From NCBI RefSeq assembly GCF_023272795.1, contig NZ_CP096829.1, forward strand, positions 4,898,001 through 4,962,000: DNA of 64,000 nucleotides. Reading direction: 5' to 3'. A model generated the notes under the pieces. It was given only the letters and a program-made list of their open reading frames with translations. It searched no databases and had not been told where the DNA came from. Positions 25,751 through 35,755 of this stretch are shown here, piece after piece. This DNA comes from Flavobacterium humidisoli (GTDB lineage: Bacteria; Bacteroidota; Bacteroidia; Flavobacteriales; Flavobacteriaceae). Both the position numbers and the translations under genes were made by a program. Each line of letters begins with the position of its first letter. Position 1 is the stretch's first letter.

Positions 25751-28700
25751 TTACCTAAAATCGGCTATGTTTTTATACTTATAAACAAACTCATTTGCTT
25801 GTTTATTTCCGGGCAAATTATACTTTACTACTATCTCATAATTTCCATGTCTCATGAATTGGAAATTATTATTATGAAATCGTTGAGAAAGTGCCATGAT
25901 ACCAGCATCTCCGTTAACGTATGAGTTAACTATTTGGTTGTTTAAATCAACCCAGTCTTCCTTATAGAAAAATGGCATGTTATAATTAAATGGAAAATTT
26001 CCTTTTGTATACGACTGATTGATATTGTTTTCTAAACTAACCGTATAATAAGAACTAAGTGGAATTCCTTTGGCTGGAACCACACCTAAATCGTTAGTAT
26101 CTCTATTTGTTATAGTGAAAGTGCCGTTTAAAGGATAATCTTTGTATAAATATGGATAAATATCTACTAGGTAATATTGATCATTCAACTTAGATTCTGC
26201 TGTTATTACGGCTTTATTATCACTATAAGCTACTCCCATAAGATCAACTATATCAAAGGCTTCCTGACTCGAAATAGTATTGCTCAAATAAATAACATCT
26301 GAATCTAAAATTCCGAAATTATAATTTTGAGTACTAATCGCATTCATCTTAGATGCAAAAGTTCTGTACTTACTAGTATTGAATGAATAAGTTAGACGAT
26401 CGATAGTTCCTTCAGATTTTGATACGGCATCGGCTTGGTTCTCTTTTATTTGTATATCGTTGCCTTCATCGCTAATCGTATTTGTTTTTGTATTCGATGC
26501 GGTATTTCTTGTTACATTCTGCTTTAAATTACTAACGATAGAGAAATTATATTTCTTTTCCTGATCGATATTTGGCAAGTTATAATATACTTCATTTGTA
26601 GCAGTATCATAGTTAAACGCAACCGCTTTTGCATTAGAAATTCCGTCTTGCTCTACCTTGATACTGGTTTCCCAATTAGCATCTTCAAACAAATAATCCT
26701 GACCACGCTTCAACTGAATATATCCTTTTGGATACTCTTCTTCAAGGAAATATTTTTGCTCTACAATTGGATAAGAGTATTTAATATTATTAAGCGGAAT
26801 GTGGTTTGGCGCACCTCCTGTTGTAAATATTCTTTCTTCAAATTCTGTGGCCACTTTTCCGTCTACTTTTATAGGTTGGAAAGAACCATTCACCATTTTT
26901 TGGAAACTTACCTCAACTTGAACTTTCAATTCTTTATTTGGAGGAAGAATGTCGCTTGAGACAAAATTGACTCTGTCTTTAGTTGTGCTCCATTCAAAAA
27001 CCCCAGGAATTTCTTTTGTTCCATCCAATACTTTGAATTTCTCTAAAATTATTTTGTAGGTCACATCACCAGAATCTTCAGGAATTACAAAAGCTTCATT
27101 CACCTTCATTGAAAATGCGGCTTGCGGCACAGCAAAAACATCAATATCTGTCGAACTTTGCTTTGGAGTTACATCGGTTATTAATTTAATTCCTCCAAGT
27201 GGCGACGGATTTTCAAATTGGCATTCTTCACCAATTTCAAATTTGAATCTGAATTTTCCTTTTATCAGTCCACCTAAGATATTCATGTTTCCAGCCATAT
27301 AACCTCTCATCCAAACTGGATTTGGTAATTTCGCCTGCAATAAAACTGCGGCTCCTCCAGAAATAATTGGAACCTTTAATTTTAAGAAAGATAATTTAAC
27401 TCTAATTCCAAGTTCTCCTTGCAGATAAGCATAAGATTGTCCGTTAGCATACCAACCATTTATACCGACACGGCTTCCTGTGTTGGAACATCTTGCTTCC
27501 TGATAATCTTTAAGCATAATATCGAATCCCATTCCTGCTTGAAAACGTGCGTAGAAAAGTAAGAAACTTAAATCTCCTGTATCAAAATCTAGACTGGCTC
27601 CAAAGGCTATACCTCCTCCATTTGCCAATGCATTTTCGTCACGCATATAATCCAGTTCTTTTAAGTCGACACCCAAAATTTGAGCAACTTGTGGAGGTGG
27701 CTCTGGACTGCCCGGAAGCACCGTTCCTGCCATAAAATAGCTTGTAGTTTTTAAATACATACCTGCCACTCCAATTTTAATTCCGCATCGGTCTTTTGGT
27801 GTTCCCATGTACATGTACCAATCTTTTGGATCTTTATGGAAGACTCCCCAAACGGCTCTTCCTCCTTCTCCAATTCCCGAAAGGAAATTTCCTGGCGTAT
27901 TGATATAGACATCAGTAGTGGCGTGCATCGATTTGTTTTCAAAATCAAATTCGACAGCTGCTGCCATTTTTATTCCTACTGCTGCAGACAAATCTCCTGG
28001 AATTGCTTCTTTAGCTTCTGGAATATATTTGCTGGCAAAAGAACCTTTAAGATCATTTTCTGTAACTCCTAAAAAGCTTTTCTTAGCTGTAACATTTGAA
28101 GCTACTTTACCCATTAAATCGGTAACATTTTTAAGTCCCGGAATTTTAGCCATAACATTGGCTTTACCGAAAATAGCTAATCTGTTTATTCCTCCTTTCG
28201 AGTTAAATGCCATTTCAAATCCAGCTTCCCCATCGCAAATTGTTTCTGCTCCTACGTGAAAATAAATTAAAGCCTTAATTCCTAGACTTATTTTTTCGTC
28301 TGGCGTGTAACTTAGTCCCGAAGGAGAAAATTCGCCAATGGCAATATCTTGATTTCGATGCATTTTGTAATATGCTCCTCCACCAAAACCTGTAATCATA
28401 AAAGGAACACCTGGTGTTGGAGGAAACTTAACCGCTCCATCAAAATACCAATATCTAAAAGTAGTACGTCCGAAAATTGCTTTTGCTTTTACATTAACAA
28501 CATCTACAACGTCGACTTCAACATCTGCATTAAATCCATCTCCATATACAGGGTCTTTTTCCATCAGAATAAGACCTCCTTTAATGGTTAATCCACTGAA
28601 TTTACAATCTATATGAATTGCCGAAAGATCAAGACCAGCGTATCGGCTTCTTTGCCTATATCCATCATCATACATCTTACCTTTTATCCCAATTCTTGCG

Positions 28701-30451
28701 GTTGCTCCTGCTCCAATACTTTCCATTAAATTAATTCCTAAATCAAAATCAATTCGGGAATCATCTCCATTAATGGCTACGTTAATATTTCCGATAGAAA
28801 CAGGGAAATTACCAAAACCAACCGTTCCTTTATATCCCATATTTCTAACAGAAATAATAGGTGAAACAGTCTGTAATTGCAGGTTCTCAAAAGTAATTCC
28901 TTTAAAGTCTACTGTTTTTTTACCTTCTACATCTTTATCGTCTGTTGCTCCTTTATTAGTTCCAAAAGAAACCGAACCATTTAGATTGGCTTTAGGCAAA
29001 AATCGTCCGTTGACTAATTTTAACTCGACAGAACTATTAGGCAGCAATAACGCTTTTGCTTTCCAGATATCAAAAGCTATGGAATCTTTTGTTATCACAA
29101 CCAATTGCTGCTCTTCCATAGAAATAAATCCGTTGTATTCTAAACCAGCTCTATTGGTCTGTTTCGGTTTAGCAGAATCGGTTCCTGTTGCGCCAGCAGT
29201 TCCTGTATTGGCTGTCGCATTTGCTGCAGGAGTTGTAGCCGTTTCTTTTTTCTCTGGTGTGGCTTTACTAATGGGTAAAAGAATCTGTCCTTTTAAATTT
29301 GCTTTTACAAAAGTATTTGCCGCAATAGTTACATCAATATGGTCTAATGAATATGCCCACGATTTTTCTTGACTGGTTATTCCTCGATCTAAAGGAAAAA
29401 CATTATCTGCATAGAAAGTTCCCGAAACCCCAAATTTATCTATAATAAGATTTTGCGCGCCTACATGAAGCCTTTCTTTACTTGATGCCGTATCTGTTGT
29501 TTGAAATTCCTTTGGCAGACCTACATCAAAAGTTTGGACAAAAACTCCTTTCCACGATTCCTGACTTGGAACCAAAAGCGAGTTTTTTGCATAATATTCT
29601 GGAAAAACAACTACAGGATCATTTTTTAAATCACTTAAATCTAATACTGCATTGCTTACCAGAAACTGAAAATTACCATCAAAATCTTTTCCGTTTCGTT
29701 TGTCTTTTAATACGAAAGGTTGCAGACTTACATTTAATAAAATATCGTTCCAGCTGCCTGCTGTAAAACTAAATTCTCCTCTAACTCTATTAGGAATTGG
29801 AACTGTTTTTCCGTTATAATAGGTTTTTGGAATTGTTGTTTTTGCTTCATCAACCGTTTTGGTCAACGGATCGATTGGCAGAATTAAATCTCTAGAAAAC
29901 TCAACGGCGCCAGAAATCTTCATTTCTTTAAAACCATCACAATCAATCTTTACATAAGTCAAATCGTTTACGTTTCCAGTTGCCATATCGAAACCACCAT
30001 ATAACGAAATCTGCCATTTATCTTCGTTAAACGGAATGTCAACATTGCCCAGCAATACCAATTTAGCTTCTCCCATAATACCTCCCTGATGCGATAATTT
30101 TACATTATCTGCACCAAAGAAAAGCTGCATTGGCTGTCCTGTTTTTTTATCTTTCTGAGGAATATCAACTCTGCAAAAAACAGTTAAAGTGGTATACTCT
30201 GGCGTAAAAGTAGCCTTTGTAATTCCAATAGAATATTGAATGTTATTTACCGTATTACGAATACCAATAGGCAGTTCTACCAAATCTTGATTTGAAAATT
30301 TATCTACCCAACGGTCAGCGGCTTCAATCTTTTGTATCGAACTTGAAGCTGCACTTAATTCTTTTGGTGGCTGAATATCCTGTCCATAAGAAAAAACAAC
30401 TGAAAGCATGATAAGCAGTGTCGCAAAATGTATTTTGTAATTTTTTTTCAT
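25751..30451 (-). CDS. Very large beta-rich secreted protein, function unknown (1566 aa)
   Basis: The ATG at 30451 starts a clean signal peptide ending FSYGQ (an alternative ATG at 30487 would add 12 residues). Residues 40-960 are dense in alternating hydrophobic strands and Gly, with many charged amphipathic strands (VKLSHQGGIMGEAKLVLLGN, DFDLGINLMESIGAGATARI, DVEVDVVDVVNVKAKAIFGR). This suggests long beta-sheets or a beta-solenoid/barrel-like fold. A Thr/Ala-rich low-complexity linker lies near 405-435. Residues about 1100-1560 resemble Ig-like modules. No type IX sorting domain is obvious. It is the last gene of the cluster, directly behind the outer-membrane barrel gene. I recall similar large proteins as uncharacterised Bacteroidota proteins; no function is assigned. 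Confidence 0.8.
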   Translation of the reverse strand: MKKNYKIHFATLLIMLSVVFSYGQDIQPPKELSAASSSIQKIEAADRWVDKFSNQDLVELPIGIRNTVNNIQYSIGITKATFTPEYTTLTVFCRVDIPQKDKKTGQPMQLFFGADNVKLSHQGGIMGEAKLVLLGNVDIPFNEDKWQISLYGGFDMATGNVNDLTYVKIDCDGFKEMKISGAVEFSRDLILPIDPLTKTVDEAKTTIPKTYYNGKTVPIPNRVRGEFSFTAGSWNDILLNVSLQPFVLKDKRNGKDFDGNFQFLVSNAVLDLSDLKNDPVVVFPEYYAKNSLLVPSQESWKGVFVQTFDVGLPKEFQTTDTASSKERLHVGAQNLIIDKFGVSGTFYADNVFPLDRGITSQEKSWAYSLDHIDVTIAANTFVKANLKGQILLPISKATPEKKETATTPAANATANTGTAGATGTDSAKPKQTNRAGLEYNGFISMEEQQLVVITKDSIAFDIWKAKALLLPNSSVELKLVNGRFLPKANLNGSVSFGTNKGATDDKDVEGKKTVDFKGITFENLQLQTVSPIISVRNMGYKGTVGFGNFPVSIGNINVAINGDDSRIDFDLGINLMESIGAGATARIGIKGKMYDDGYRQRSRYAGLDLSAIHIDCKFSGLTIKGGLILMEKDPVYGDGFNADVEVDVVDVVNVKAKAIFGRTTFRYWYFDGAVKFPPTPGVPFMITGFGGGAYYKMHRNQDIAIGEFSPSGLSYTPDEKISLGIKALIYFHVGAETICDGEAGFEMAFNSKGGINRLAIFGKANVMAKIPGLKNVTDLMGKVASNVTAKKSFLGVTENDLKGSFASKYIPEAKEAIPGDLSAAVGIKMAAAVEFDFENKSMHATTDVYINTPGNFLSGIGEGGRAVWGVFHKDPKDWYMYMGTPKDRCGIKIGVAGMYLKTTSYFMAGTVLPGSPEPPPQVAQILGVDLKELDYMRDENALANGGGIAFGASLDFDTGDLSFLLFYARFQAGMGFDIMLKDYQEARCSNTGSRVGINGWYANGQSYAYLQGELGIRVKLSFLKLKVPIISGGAAVLLQAKLPNPVWMRGYMAGNMNILGGLIKGKFRFKFEIGEECQFENPSPLGGIKLITDVTPKQSSTDIDVFAVPQAAFSMKVNEAFVIPEDSGDVTYKIILEKFKVLDGTKEIPGVFEWSTTKDRVNFVSSDILPPNKELKVQVEVSFQKMVNGSFQPIKVDGKVATEFEERIFTTGGAPNHIPLNNIKYSYPIVEQKYFLEEEYPKGYIQLKRGQDYLFEDANWETSIKVEQDGISNAKAVAFNYDTATNEVYYNLPNIDQEKKYNFSIVSNLKQNVTRNTASNTKTNTISDEGNDIQIKENQADAVSKSEGTIDRLTYSFNTSKYRTFASKMNAISTQNYNFGILDSDVIYLSNTISSQEAFDIVDLMGVAYSDNKAVITAESKLNDQYYLVDIYPYLYKDYPLNGTFTITNRDTNDLGVVPAKGIPLSSYYTVSLENNINQSYTKGNFPFNYNMPFFYKEDWVDLNNQIVNSYVNGDAGIMALSQRFHNNNFQFMRHGNYEIVVKYNLPGNKQANEFVYKYKNIADFR

Positions 30452-30542
30452 AAGCAAATCATTCTGTTTTTTTGAAAAATAAAGCATACCGACTTCTTTT
30501 ATATTTTTACTCTTTCGAACAGCAAAAGAGTTAATTTGACTA

Positions 30543-32999
30543 TTAATTATTCTTTAAAAACTTAAAATCGACTTCTCCATCCTTAACATTTTTAACTGCT
30601 AAATCATGATAGAATGGAATTAGTTTGATTTTTATTTCTTCAATTATTGCTGCATCTGTTTTTTTCTCTTTCATCATTTTAAAGAAATCTCCTAGCTCTT
30701 CTTTATTAAAAGCAGAAAGGTTTTCATTTTGATGAAGCTGATCTACAGGTGTATTTGAAAGTATTCCAATCTCATTAAGCATCCATCGATGAACTAATAA
30801 AGGCTGTAATTTTTTATTTTTTCTATCTACAAGCTTTAGATATGAATTATAACTCACTTTATCTGTGACGTCTTTTTCATCTACACCATGCATCTTATGT
30901 TTGTTTACTCTTCCTAGAGCCATCACATAATCATTCTCATATCCTTCGTCTTTACGAACCATTTCTTCTCTTAAACTTTTTACAGTTTCATGAATGTAAT
31001 TGTCGTATTTATTTAAGATGTCATTATTTAAATCGTATGCTTTTAAATAATTCAACGCTTTTTCTTTGAAGCTATCATCATCTGGAGTCAACGTAGTAAG
31101 TGTTAGCAGATGTTGCAGTTCTTCCGAATCTTCTTTTGGCATCGGACGAAGCGCTGACTGCATATCCTGAAGTTGCTTTATAATTTCGTCTCTCGTTCCT
31201 TCGTAAGTTTTGTCTTTATGATTTATTTTTAGAATGGGATTTAAAACCTCTTCTTTTTCTTTTTTAGGTTCTTTTTTGGCAGGAAGCTTTATTTTATCCA
31301 ATGAACAGGTATAATTTAAAGTAGCCGTCAAATCATTAAATCTGTCTGTATTAGTACTGCTTCTAAACATTGAAATAACATTTAAACCAAAATTATGCCT
31401 TTGATACATTACATAACTATTGTTAAACTTGATTCCAAATACAGAGCTTGAATTCATATTTCCTTGCGAATTATTATAAAGAAATCCAAGGTTTGTGTTT
31501 AGCTTGTCTTTGAATAATTTCTTTGATGCTCCAACTGAAGCTCCTATAGAGGAATTATTGTTTCGGCTCACTTCATTTTTGGTATAATTAAGCGAACTGT
31601 TTAAAGCGACTTTCGTTGCAAGAAAACTAACCGTATGCGCTAAGTTATAATTTTGAACTGTGCTCGCCTGACCTTTTCTAATCACGCCTCCTTGTTCGTT
31701 GGCCTGACCTGCAATGCTATAATTAAAGTTTAAATTTTGATTTCTTTTTTTTCCGAAAGCATAAGACATATTTACATTAGCATTTTGAGACAATTGTCTG
31801 TAATCTAAAGTGTCTGCCTGCACTACATTCGGATTATTTATAAGTTCAAACTGATCTAATTTTTTATTGGTATAAGTAGAAAAATTAGAATAACTACCCG
31901 TAATGTTGATTTGATCTGTAACTCTATAATTCATGTTGATAGATCCTACAACACGTTTTGTATCTTGTTTTTTAACTTTTTCTAAATCGTCTTTTTGAAA
32001 TCCTAAACTGGTCGAAACTGTAATTTTATCTTGATAAAAAGGTCTCGCAAAACGCAACGCAATGTTTTCTAAATCATTATTAAAATATAATGCTCCAAGG
32101 GTATTATAATTAGGATCAATGCGCTCATAAGTTAATCCGACAGTACTTTTCTGAATATTATAATCGAAATTAACGTTGAAAGCGTTCATATAACTGGTAC
32201 TTTCTTTACCAGAAAATATTTTATCTCGAAAACCTCCGCCCGAAAGACTTTTACTTCTCGTATCATCGGTTAATACGGACAAGGCATACTCGACATTTAA
32301 ATTTAAATTTTTCACTACCGAAGTGCTAAAAATCAAACTATTTACAAAGTTTTCTTTTGGCGTAACTCCGTTATCATTTACCATGTTTAATGAATTGGCA
32401 TCGTCTTTGGCATAAAAACCAATCCAACCTAACTTATATTGGGCTTTCTCAAAACCTACTTTTGCCCCATAACCAAAACGCTGATAAATCGGAATTCCTC
32501 CTGAAGCATTTTCGGCTGAAACGGCTTTAAGCAGCTGTCCTCCCATCAAAGAGACTTTAAACGGACTATTTGGCGTCAGTTCTAATCCGACTCCTTTAAA
32601 TGGATAACCACTTAACGTATAAGGCGAGAATGTCATACTTACATTTCCAATATAGGCCTTTACCCATTTGTATTTGGGCATAATGCTTAATCTGTTAAAA
32701 TCAAATGGAGCAGTATATCCTAAATTATCTCCTTGATTGGTAAAACTATAAAACAACGGAACGCTAAAATTAAAAGCACTAATATTCAAACTCCCTGAAA
32801 ACAGATAAGTGAAAGGTTCACGCGAATTTTCCATATTTGAATTGTAGTACATCATATTGGCATTAATGTTTCCTGTCACCTTAAAATTAGGTTTATAAAA
32901 ATTCTGCAAATCTATGTCCTGCGCATATCCTTTCCTGCAAAAACAACAGCCCAAAACAATACATAACCAAAACAAGATTTTATTATTCTTTATCTTCAT
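30543..32999 (-). CDS. Predicted outer-membrane beta-barrel protein with helical C-terminal tail (818 aa)
   Basis: The signal peptide (residues 1-26) ends KGYAQ. Residues about 30-590 alternate amphipathic strands with aromatic girdle residues (NINANMMYYNSNM, YKWVKAYIGNVSMTF, NLNVEYALSVL, VGLTYERIDPNYN), typical of an outer-membrane barrel of about 20 or more strands. Residues 600-818 switch to a Lys/Glu-rich helical domain (KKEPKKEKEEVLNP, then YKDEGYENDYVMALGRVNKHK-like segments), presumably periplasmic or surface. It starts 7 nt after the PKD lipoprotein gene and precedes the 1566-aa secreted protein. I infer a membrane anchor, pore or assembly platform for the cluster. It is not a TonB-dependent receptor, because no plug domain is seen. 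Confidence 0.7.
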   Translation of the reverse strand: MKIKNNKILFWLCIVLGCCFCRKGYAQDIDLQNFYKPNFKVTGNINANMMYYNSNMENSREPFTYLFSGSLNISAFNFSVPLFYSFTNQGDNLGYTAPFDFNRLSIMPKYKWVKAYIGNVSMTFSPYTLSGYPFKGVGLELTPNSPFKVSLMGGQLLKAVSAENASGGIPIYQRFGYGAKVGFEKAQYKLGWIGFYAKDDANSLNMVNDNGVTPKENFVNSLIFSTSVVKNLNLNVEYALSVLTDDTRSKSLSGGGFRDKIFSGKESTSYMNAFNVNFDYNIQKSTVGLTYERIDPNYNTLGALYFNNDLENIALRFARPFYQDKITVSTSLGFQKDDLEKVKKQDTKRVVGSINMNYRVTDQINITGSYSNFSTYTNKKLDQFELINNPNVVQADTLDYRQLSQNANVNMSYAFGKKRNQNLNFNYSIAGQANEQGGVIRKGQASTVQNYNLAHTVSFLATKVALNSSLNYTKNEVSRNNNSSIGASVGASKKLFKDKLNTNLGFLYNNSQGNMNSSSVFGIKFNNSYVMYQRHNFGLNVISMFRSSTNTDRFNDLTATLNYTCSLDKIKLPAKKEPKKEKEEVLNPILKINHKDKTYEGTRDEIIKQLQDMQSALRPMPKEDSEELQHLLTLTTLTPDDDSFKEKALNYLKAYDLNNDILNKYDNYIHETVKSLREEMVRKDEGYENDYVMALGRVNKHKMHGVDEKDVTDKVSYNSYLKLVDRKNKKLQPLLVHRWMLNEIGILSNTPVDQLHQNENLSAFNKEELGDFFKMMKEKKTDAAIIEEIKIKLIPFYHDLAVKNVKDGEVDFKFLKNN

Positions 33000-33006
33000 T
33001 TACCGG

Positions 33007-34350
33007 TTATTGTTTTTGAACTTTTATGTCGCATAAAATATAAGAACTTGCACCGTTCTTTACCATTTCTTTTATTTTAATGGCGCCTTTTCTGCCGTCT
33101 TGTGTTTTAAATAAAATAATTCTCGGATAGGTAAAACCAAATTCCTGTGCGCCTCCAGCACTATAACTTATGTTTAATGCTTTTATAGGCGTGTCATTTA
33201 CCATGTTGTCAAACTGTGCTTCGGTAAAATTTAAACCACAATTACACAAGTTTTGAGAATTTACAAAAATGGTGCTTTGCGCATTTTTTAAGGCTAAAAA
33301 TCCATAGTTATTGGCCTGATCTGGAGAGATGAATCTGTTGTATGTAAAATTGCTGTTTAGACCTTGAAATACAATATCTATTAAAGCGCTATTCTCATCG
33401 TTAATTTCGTTTGCTTTATAAACTTCACGTGTAACTGTCGAGAACATTGCACCAATATTATTGCCGTTATGCGCTGCGTTAATTCCTAATTTTATATTAG
33501 TAAATGTTCGCAGATTTGTATCGGGCAGAACTGTAATAGTCGATTTGAAAATCTGACTTGTTTTATCATTAAAAGCTTCTAAAGTCACTTCATGAGCGCC
33601 TGCATTTGAAAAAACAGCAGTTGGATTCTCTTCTGTAGAAACAGCTGGATTTCCACCTTCAAATGTCCATTTGTAATGGGTTGCGCTGACAGATTTGTTC
33701 GTAAAATTAATTGTTACAGGAGCTTCATAATCATCATCTTCAAACTTTGGCTCATAGGTAAACAAACTTATCAAGTACGGAGCAACCGTAATAGTTTTTG
33801 TCTGTTTTTCAGATTCAAAACCATTTGACACGGTCAAGGTTATCAGGTGTTCTCCCGGAGTTGTAAATACAACATTTGGAGGTGTTTTTCCTGAAAAAGA
33901 AGCTGGCGAACCGTCTTGAAATTCCCAATTAAAAGTCAAGCCTTCTCCAATAGTAGCATTCTTTAAAATTACCTCAACAGGAGAATAATTGCTTTTTACA
34001 ATTTCATGTGTAAACTCAATATTAATCCCCTCTTTTATTACAACAGTTTGAGTAAATTCTCGACTCTCACCATCTACATTTTTTGCTGTTACTTTAATGG
34101 TATAAGTCCCCTGCTTGCTGTATAAAATCTCGCCCGGATTTTTAGAATTTGAAACAGAAGGATTTCCGCCCTCAAATGTCCATTCATACGTATCTGCACC
34201 CGTTATTTTATTATCAATTTTAATAATAACGGGTATAGATTCATCCTGATCAACATACGAAGTCGTGAACTCACCTTCTATGACTATAGCAGTTTCCTGA
34301 TAACAAGAAGTAATAACAGTAAGTAAGAATAAGAGTAAAGTTTTTTTCAT
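33007..34350 (-). CDS. PKD-repeat lipoprotein (447 aa)
   Basis: A short signal peptide with lipobox VITSC places Cys16 as the lipidated residue, so the protein is anchored in the outer membrane. Three PKD domains follow at about residues 25-108, 108-192 and 192-275. Each has the signature (GADTYEWTFEGGNPSVS, GEGLTFNWEFQDGSPAS, SATHYKWTFEGGNPAVS) and an E/A-x-x-VTV end strand. Residues 280-447 form a C-terminal domain of unknown fold (FTNIKLGINAAHNGNNIGAM). It heads the sub-operon with the barrel protein and the 1566-aa protein; a terminator separates it from the gene before it. PKD modules usually mediate protein or glycan binding at the surface. Confidence 0.85.
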   Translation of the reverse strand: MKKTLLLFLLTVITSCYQETAIVIEGEFTTSYVDQDESIPVIIKIDNKITGADTYEWTFEGGNPSVSNSKNPGEILYSKQGTYTIKVTAKNVDGESREFTQTVVIKEGINIEFTHEIVKSNYSPVEVILKNATIGEGLTFNWEFQDGSPASFSGKTPPNVVFTTPGEHLITLTVSNGFESEKQTKTITVAPYLISLFTYEPKFEDDDYEAPVTINFTNKSVSATHYKWTFEGGNPAVSTEENPTAVFSNAGAHEVTLEAFNDKTSQIFKSTITVLPDTNLRTFTNIKLGINAAHNGNNIGAMFSTVTREVYKANEINDENSALIDIVFQGLNSNFTYNRFISPDQANNYGFLALKNAQSTIFVNSQNLCNCGLNFTEAQFDNMVNDTPIKALNISYSAGGAQEFGFTYPRIILFKTQDGRKGAIKIKEMVKNGASSYILCDIKVQKQ

Positions 34351-34362
34351 TCAGTGCATTTT

Positions 34363-34396
34363 AAAACACTGCAGTTATTAAAAACTGCAGTGTTTT
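34363..34396 (-). terminator. Terminator inside the surface cluster
   Basis: AAAACACTGCAGTT (34363-34376) and AACTGCAGTGTTTT (34383-34396) form a perfect 14-bp stem with a 6-nt loop. It lies between the stop of the TIG/Ycf48-like gene (34430) and the start of the PKD gene (34350). The last three genes may therefore depend on read-through or on a separate promoter. Confidence 0.85.
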
Positions 34397-34429
34397 TTAT
34401 TCTATATTTTGAATTCTATTGATTAAAAA

Positions 34430-35722
34430 TTATAAGTAACGCTTGATAATCTTATCTATAGAAATAGCCCAAATAATATTGTTTTTATAGCCAATTGATT
34501 TTATAGCTTGAGTATTTGTGTAATCAAGTGTCCATGTTTTGGCTCCATCTACTGTTTTGTAAATTTTGTTCTCTAAAACTGCCCAACCGGTATTAGCATC
34601 TTTAAATACCAACTTTGTGAATTTCTCTCCACTATAAATTTTAGTCCAAGAATCGCCGCCATCTGTAGTTTTGTAAATGGTTGAATTATTAATTAAAACA
34701 TAACCATTTGCCTTATCTGCAAAAGAGACTTCTGCTGCTACAGTATTTGGTTCACTTGCAAAATAATGTTCCTTCCAACCGTCAGTTTCATTATTTTTAA
34801 ATAAGATGTAAGGGTAATTTATGCTTTCTACTTTTTTGGTTCCAATAGCCCAAATATGATCGTTGTCAACTTCATCAGATTTGCTTATAGATCCTGGATC
34901 GAAACCTTTATCACTTAAATGAGCATCATAGACTTGTGAAAACTCAACTCCATCAGCCGTGATATAAACATCTCCGCCTGAAGTAATAATAGTTCCTTTT
35001 TTCATATCATCATCAACATAAACAGAGTAATAAATACCATTTGTTGTTGCGCTGATAAAATCCATTTTCGGAGAACCTCCAACAGGTACCTTTTGGATTC
35101 CAAATGCTGTGTCTGCCCAGCCCTCGTCATTTTTTGTAGCAGAAAAAGCTCCAGAAAAACCAGTTCTTCCCCATTCTACAAAAGTAATACCTCCGTCAAG
35201 TGTTCTATAAACTCCGCTTCCTCCATAATCTGCCATAGAATAGTACATTATTTTATCACTAACTACTTGAACACTATAGACTTTATTTTCATTTTTCTGA
35301 ACGTTGTCCATTGTAAACCAATCAGTAGTAGATGATTTAGGTAAAACGCCTATATTTCCTTGATAAGCATTCTTAACTTCATTCGTAATGGTTCTATTCT
35401 CAATTGTTAAAGACAATTGTGGAACTAGTTTTTCAGTTGACGGCAATTTGAATACAATCTCAGTAGCTGTTGATGAAACAACTGTCGCAGAAACGCCGTC
35501 AAAGGCAATTTTAATATCACTTATCTTATCTGAAAAATTTTCACCAAAGATTGTAATGGTTTCTCCAACTTCTCCAAAGTTTTTAGAGTAGGATGTTACT
35601 TTTGCTGCTTTTATTACAACAACTGGCGGTTCTGGAGTTGAAGTGCTATCTGAATCCGAGCTACAGCTACCTAGTACCATAAAAAGTTGCAATACTGCGG
35701 CTAATAAGACTGTTTTTTTCAT
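34430..35722 (-). CDS. IPT/TIG and Ycf48-like beta-propeller lipoprotein (430 aa)
   Basis: The ATG at 35722 gives a compact lipoprotein signal (VLGSC, Cys near residue 20) followed by a Ser/Asp-rich tether; an in-frame ATG at 35740 would add six residues. Residues about 38-125 form an IPT/TIG domain (VTSYSKNFGEVGETITIFGE-like strand, FDGVSATVVSSTATEIVFKL). Residues about 135-430 carry repeated propeller motifs of the Ycf48/BNR type (VYRTLDGGITFVEWG, IYKTTDGGDSWTKIY, IYKTVDGAKTWTLDY). These probably form a seven-bladed propeller. It is anchored at the membrane and is the only obvious enzyme-like or scaffold fold of the cluster. It follows the 278-aa secreted gene closely. Confidence 0.85.
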   Translation of the reverse strand: MKKTVLLAAVLQLFMVLGSCSSDSDSTSTPEPPVVVIKAAKVTSYSKNFGEVGETITIFGENFSDKISDIKIAFDGVSATVVSSTATEIVFKLPSTEKLVPQLSLTIENRTITNEVKNAYQGNIGVLPKSSTTDWFTMDNVQKNENKVYSVQVVSDKIMYYSMADYGGSGVYRTLDGGITFVEWGRTGFSGAFSATKNDEGWADTAFGIQKVPVGGSPKMDFISATTNGIYYSVYVDDDMKKGTIITSGGDVYITADGVEFSQVYDAHLSDKGFDPGSISKSDEVDNDHIWAIGTKKVESINYPYILFKNNETDGWKEHYFASEPNTVAAEVSFADKANGYVLINNSTIYKTTDGGDSWTKIYSGEKFTKLVFKDANTGWAVLENKIYKTVDGAKTWTLDYTNTQAIKSIGYKNNIIWAISIDKIIKRYL

Positions 35723-35755
35723 TTTAATTATTTTATACATTTTTTTTTTAAAATT

